From CAZSBB01 sp964605235 (GTDB lineage Bacteria > Planctomycetota > Phycisphaerae > Phycisphaerales > Phycisphaeraceae), in the NCBI GenBank assembly GCA_964605235.1, contig CAZSBB010000020.1, positions 46,887-110,886 on the forward strand: a DNA stretch of 64,000 nucleotides, read 5' to 3'. Within the stretch, counting starts at the first letter, position 1, and each line of letters opens with the position of its first letter. Of the stretch, positions 60,958 to 64,000 are shown piece by piece. A model generated the notes under the pieces. It saw only the letters and a program-made list of their open reading frames with translations, searched no databases and had not been told where the DNA came from. A program made the translations under genes and the position numbers.

Positions 60958-60982
60958 GGGCGGGCATGGTAGCAGGGCGGGA

Positions 60983-62647
60983 TCAGTCGGCGCGTGGGCC
61001 GGGCGGCGTCTGCGGGTTTTCCAGCAGAATGGCGTACGCGACATGGGTGACATGGCTGTTGATGCGCTTGAGGTGGGTCAGCAGGTCCAGGTGAATGGCG
61101 CTGCTTTCGTACGCCCGCGCTTCGCCGCTCTTGAGCCGGGCGAAGTGGCGGTCGCGCAGGGCACGGTCATACTCACGGATGAATTCCTTGTGGGTGAGCA
61201 GCTTCTGCGCCAGCTCGCGGTCGCGGGTGGTGAAGGCGGTGTCGGCGATGAGCAGATTTTCGCGCACCTTGGCGAAAAAGTCTTCGAGTTCGTCAGCGCC
61301 CTGGGCGGTGAAGGTGATGTTGAGCCGGACTTTCTTTTGCGCCAGGTCGCAGAGGTTTTTGTCAATGATGTCGCCGATGGTTTCCAGCTCATTGAGGTAG
61401 CGGAGCTGGCGGGTCTGCTCGGCGGCGTCGTCGGCGTCGCCTTCGAGGATGACCGCGGTGGTGAGGAATTTCTTGATCGCCTGATCCAGCAGGTCGACCT
61501 GATCATCCCGGCGCGACACCTTGCGCGCCAGTTCGGCGTTGTTGGTGCGCACGGCCGTCCACAGGTCGTCGAGCATGGCGCGGACGATTTCGCCCACATG
61601 CATGATTTCGCGCATGGACATGCCCAGCGCCAGGGCGGCACTGTCGACGCTGTGGCCGTTGATGTAGCGCGGGCCGAAGGTGGCATCCTCTGTGGCCGGT
61701 GGCTTGGGCGCCAGCGCCTCGACCAGCCGGCTCAGGGGCACGATCAGCGGCAACCCCAGCAGCGCCACCAGCACGTTAAAGCCGGTGTGGCTCAGGGCGA
61801 TGCGCTGCGATAGCGGCGCGGGCACGTGATCGAGCGTCAGCACCACCCAATGCAGTCCTTCGAGCATCAAGCCGGCGACCGCACCTTTGGCGAGCAGATT
61901 GCCCAGCGCCAGCCGGCGGGATTCGACCTTGCTCCAGCCGACCACCAGCGTGGTGATGGCGATGCCCACGTTGGCGCCGCAGACCACCGCGACCGCCGCG
62001 GGCAAACTGACCCGGTCCGCAGCGCTCAGGCCCAGCACCAGGCCGATGGTTGCGGTGCTCGATTGCAGAGCGACCGCCATGAGTGCCGCCACCAGCGCCA
62101 AAGCCCAGGGGTAGTGCTCAGCAATTTCGATGAGTTGCGTCAGGTCGCCATTGCCCTCGATGCCCGCCACCGCCTGCTTGATGGTGCCGATGCCCAGGAA
62201 GATGAAGGACAGGCTGACGAGCACCTGGCCGATGCCGCGTGAGCGCGTGCTGCGGGTGAACTGAAAGAGCAGCACGCCGAGCAGGGCGAGCAGCGGGGCG
62301 TAGCTGTCGAGGCGCAGGGAGATGAGCAGGACCATGGCGGTCAGGCCGATGTCCGCGCCGAACATGACCGCCAGCGTCTGCCGGGGGGTGAGGTGTCCCG
62401 ATTGCACGGTGTTGACCGCCAGCACGGAGATGGTGGTGCTCGACGGCGCGAGGATCGACACGCCCAGCCCGGTGAAGAAGGCTTTGACGGGACGGTTGGC
62501 CGCCCGCTGCATGATCTGCCCGAGCCGGGTGCCGAACAACCGATCCAACCCTTTGCGCAGGAACCGCACGCCAAAGAGAATCAGCGCCACCCCGCCCGCG
62601 ATGGTCAGCAACGTGAGCATCGGACCTAGTTTATCAATTGTTAGCAT
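60983..62647 (-). CDS. Na/Pi-cotransporter family protein with PhoU-like domain
   Basis: This protein of about 554 aa has eight or so membrane helices (about residues 10-320) with the two NptA repeats: LGVSILAPSSTTISVLAVNTVQSG and ALMAVALQSSTATIGLVLGLSAA, both with the QSST/PSST signature, and GADIGLTAM/GANVGIAITTL. A helical PhoU-like cytoplasmic part (about 340-530) follows, with two heptad-like helical repeats. It probably exports or imports phosphate coupled to sodium; regulation through PhoU-like helices is typical. ATG 62647 was chosen, but GTG 62668 and ATG 62620 are possible starts. It follows ruvC by about 25 bp. Confidence 0.9.
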   Translation of the reverse strand: MLTIDKLGPMLTLLTIAGGVALILFGVRFLRKGLDRLFGTRLGQIMQRAANRPVKAFFTGLGVSILAPSSTTISVLAVNTVQSGHLTPRQTLAVMFGADIGLTAMVLLISLRLDSYAPLLALLGVLLFQFTRSTRSRGIGQVLVSLSFIFLGIGTIKQAVAGIEGNGDLTQLIEIAEHYPWALALVAALMAVALQSSTATIGLVLGLSAADRVSLPAAVAVVCGANVGIAITTLVVGWSKVESRRLALGNLLAKGAVAGLMLEGLHWVVLTLDHVPAPLSQRIALSHTGFNVLVALLGLPLIVPLSRLVEALAPKPPATEDATFGPRYINGHSVDSAALALGMSMREIMHVGEIVRAMLDDLWTAVRTNNAELARKVSRRDDQVDLLDQAIKKFLTTAVILEGDADDAAEQTRQLRYLNELETIGDIIDKNLCDLAQKKVRLNITFTAQGADELEDFFAKVRENLLIADTAFTTRDRELAQKLLTHKEFIREYDRALRDRHFARLKSGEARAYESSAIHLDLLTHLKRINSHVTHVAYAILLENPQTPPGPRAD

Positions 62648-62672
62648 TTGGTTAGCGAGTTGACTCACCGAT

Positions 62673-63170
62673 TCAGCGCTGTGCCAAGGCGCTCCGTCGC
62701 GCCAGCGTCAGGGCGATCGCCAGCGCGTCGGCGACATCCGGCGGCTGGGGCGGCTGAGGCAGACGCAACTGGCCCTGCACCGAGCGCTGCACCTGTTCCT
62801 TGGAGGCGTGGCCATGCCCGGTGACGGATTTCTTCACCTCCGTGGACGGCAGATGCGTGATGGGCAATTCCGCGGCCTGCAGCGCCAGCAGGATGACGCC
62901 CCGCGCGTGCGCCATGAGGATCGCGGTGCGCGGATGGCGGTAGTGGGCGTACAGCTTTTCCACGGCAGCGGCGTGGGGTTTAAGCTCGATCAGCAGTTCG
63001 CGCAGGTCCGTATCAAGCTGCGCCAGCCGGGCTTCGAGCGACAGCCTGGCGTCCAGGCGAATGACGCCGGCTTCGATGAGATGCGGTTCCAAAGCGCCGG
63101 CGGGCAATTCCACCAGGCCGTAGCCGGTGATGCGCAAGCCAGGATCAATGCCAAGAATGCGTCGTGCCAC
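62673..63170 (-). CDS. ruvC: Crossover junction endonuclease RuvC
   Basis: RuvC resolves Holliday junctions as part of RuvABC. The GTG start at 63170 is supported by a TATCAT -10 box ending 6 nt upstream and by family length (165 aa). The four catalytic acids are seen: the Asp in LGIDPG, the Glu in AVEKLYAH, and the pair in PPDVADALAIAL near the C-terminus. ruvA and ruvB are not in the window. Confidence 0.93.
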   Translation of the reverse strand: MARRILGIDPGLRITGYGLVELPAGALEPHLIEAGVIRLDARLSLEARLAQLDTDLRELLIELKPHAAAVEKLYAHYRHPRTAILMAHARGVILLALQAAELPITHLPSTEVKKSVTGHGHASKEQVQRSVQGQLRLPQPPQPPDVADALAIALTLARRSALAQR

Positions 63171-63176
63171 AACAGC

Positions 63177-63182
63177 ATGATA
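63177..63182 (-). promoter_or_regulatory. -10 box of ruvC
   Basis: TATCAT on the minus strand ending 6 nt before the GTG at 63170; leaderless arrangement. Confidence 0.5.
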
Positions 63183-63237
63183 CGCACCGCAGGCGAGCGG
63201 TGGCGATGCAGAATCGGTTGGGGGCGTAAATGCGAGC

Positions 63238-63855
63238 TTATGCGGGCAGCAGTTTCGCCAGGCCTTCATGCGGGCGGGCGAGCACATGGGCCGCCACCAC
63301 CTTGCCCACTTTGCTCGCGGCGGCCTGCCCGGCTTCGATCGCGGCTTTGACCGCCGCCACATCGCCACGGATGAAGACGGTCACATGGGCGCCGCCGATC
63401 TTCTCCTTGCCCACCACTTCCACGTTGGCGGCCTTGAGCATCGCGTCGGCGCCCTCGAGCACTGCCGTCAACCCCTGCGTTTCCAGCAAGCCGATCGCCT
63501 GCATGTTGTCTTCCTTTCCATCCTCACGCGGCAACACCAGCAGGTTGCCTTCGGAGATCGCACTGTATTCCTGCGGACTATGCACCAGCGGCACCCTGGC
63601 CGGCTCGGTGAAATTCAAATGCAGCGCTGCGACGCAGCTTCCGCCCATGCGCTCGACAATCGCCTCGGCGGCGGCAATCGCCTGGCGGCAGCTCGCGGCA
63701 TCGCCGACGAACTTGAGCGTGCTCTGGTTCCCGCCGTCGGCTTCCACGCCCACCAGGGTCAGGTTCGCCTGCTTGAGCACCGCGTCAGCAATGACCAGCG
63801 CGGGCGCCAGACCAACCACTTCCAGCGTGACCAGGTTGTATTGCTTGCTGCTCAT
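63238..63855 (-). CDS. Bacterial microcompartment shell protein with tandem BMC domains (BMC-T type)
   Basis: This 205-aa protein contains two BMC folds, so it should form a pseudo-hexameric trimer in the shell of a bacterial microcompartment. Domain 2 (about 117-205) is canonical: MQAIGLLETQGLTAVLEGADAMLKAANVEVVGKEKIGGAHVTVFIRGDVAAVKAAIEAG, ending VVAAHVLARPHEGL. Domain 1 (about 4-100) is divergent but keeps LEVVGLAPALVIADAVLKQANL. No other shell or core enzyme is encoded in the window, so its compartment locus is either beyond 64000 or elsewhere. In planctomycetes such compartments degrade fucose or rhamnose, which fits the carbohydrate genes nearby. The ATG at 63855 is chosen from homology. 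Confidence 0.93.
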   Translation of the reverse strand: MSSKQYNLVTLEVVGLAPALVIADAVLKQANLTLVGVEADGGNQSTLKFVGDAASCRQAIAAAEAIVERMGGSCVAALHLNFTEPARVPLVHSPQEYSAISEGNLLVLPREDGKEDNMQAIGLLETQGLTAVLEGADAMLKAANVEVVGKEKIGGAHVTVFIRGDVAAVKAAIEAGQAAASKVGKVVAAHVLARPHEGLAKLLPA

Positions 63856-63957
63856 GCCCAGCGCTGGAAACAGGATCGAAACAACACCGCTCCGCGCGGC
63901 AGACAATAGCAGCGCGTCCGATTAACCGCCAGCATTGGCGCGCCGCGTGTAGGAACT

Positions 63958-63997
63958 CAATAGAAGTGTCACGGTCATTATGACAATAGAAGTGTCA
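63958..63997. repeat. Two perfect 14-bp direct repeats at the window end
   Basis: CAATAGAAGTGTCA occurs at 63958-63971 and 63984-63997, a 26-bp period. Arrays of short direct repeats mark the ends of some insertion sequences (for example IS21-type ends), or may be regulator sites of the BMC gene. The window stops before this can be decided. Confidence 0.6.
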
Positions 63998-64000
63998 GGG

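Overview
The window is a 64 kb, GC-rich (roughly two-thirds G+C), gene-dense bacterial chromosome segment. The best guess for the source is a planctomycete, probably of the Phycisphaerae type. The reasons are a Tat-secreted DUF1501 protein next to a DUF1549/DUF1553 protein carrying a CxxCH haem motif, a class II pseudopilin of the planctomycete/lentisphaere style, a tandem-domain bacterial microcompartment (BMC) shell protein, a large set of UroD-superfamily corrinoid methyltransferase paralogues, and many genes with no Shine-Dalgarno sequence. Lentisphaerota or Verrucomicrobiota cannot be excluded from sequence alone. No rRNA, tRNA, CRISPR array, intact transposase or prophage was seen.

Layout. 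1-2068: end of a lipoprotein gene, a small TPR-like gene facing it, two facing terminators and a possibly decayed ORF. 2069-2791: hisA. 2788-18389 (minus strand): a tightly packed 14-gene operon for corrinoid-dependent methyl transfer. In transcription order it encodes a corrinoid protein (MtaC-like), a UroD/MtaA-like methyltransferase fused to a thioredoxin fold, a CobW-type GTPase, the methanol:corrinoid methyltransferase MtaB, six UroD-superfamily paralogues, a MetH-like homocysteine methyltransferase domain and three more UroD paralogues. 18390-18659: divergent control region with a consensus promoter and an 8-4-8 palindromic operator. 18660-21108 (plus strand): DUF1638 and the ATP-dependent corrinoid activator RACo. 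Together these form a nearly complete system for taking a methyl group from methanol (and perhaps other methylated compounds) onto cobalamin. The clear gap is a recognisable tetrahydrofolate acceptor enzyme.

21325-34596: mostly housekeeping genes (nuoD, trpA, transaldolase, glmS, a phosphoesterase) plus the DUF1501/DUF1549-DUF1553 pair and an 812-residue TPR protein. 34709-45798: a small membrane protein, a striking 31-bp perfect palindrome, a beta-propeller glycosidase-like protein, the rpsB-tsf ribosomal locus, hrpB, cysK, an AraC regulator divergent from a PhyH oxygenase, a metallo-beta-lactamase-fold phosphodiesterase and trpC. 45917-56267: a STAS protein followed by a carbohydrate-use region: heparinase II/III-type lyase, sugar-phosphate isomerase-like TIM barrel, LacI regulator, pseudopilin, a 1,183-residue secreted DUF4838-LamG protein and a HAD phosphatase. 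56284-64000: ABC-F ATPase, a degenerate sulfatase-fold protein, queA, a Na/Pi-cotransporter-like protein, ruvC and a BMC shell protein.

Two themes run through the window. First, several genes have a -10 hexamer ending 6-7 nt before the start codon and no Shine-Dalgarno, which points to leaderless mRNAs; the clearest promoters share a TTGCnn -35 box. Second, the intergenic gaps carry several different inverted-repeat elements of about 60-120 bp, which look like non-autonomous repeat families.
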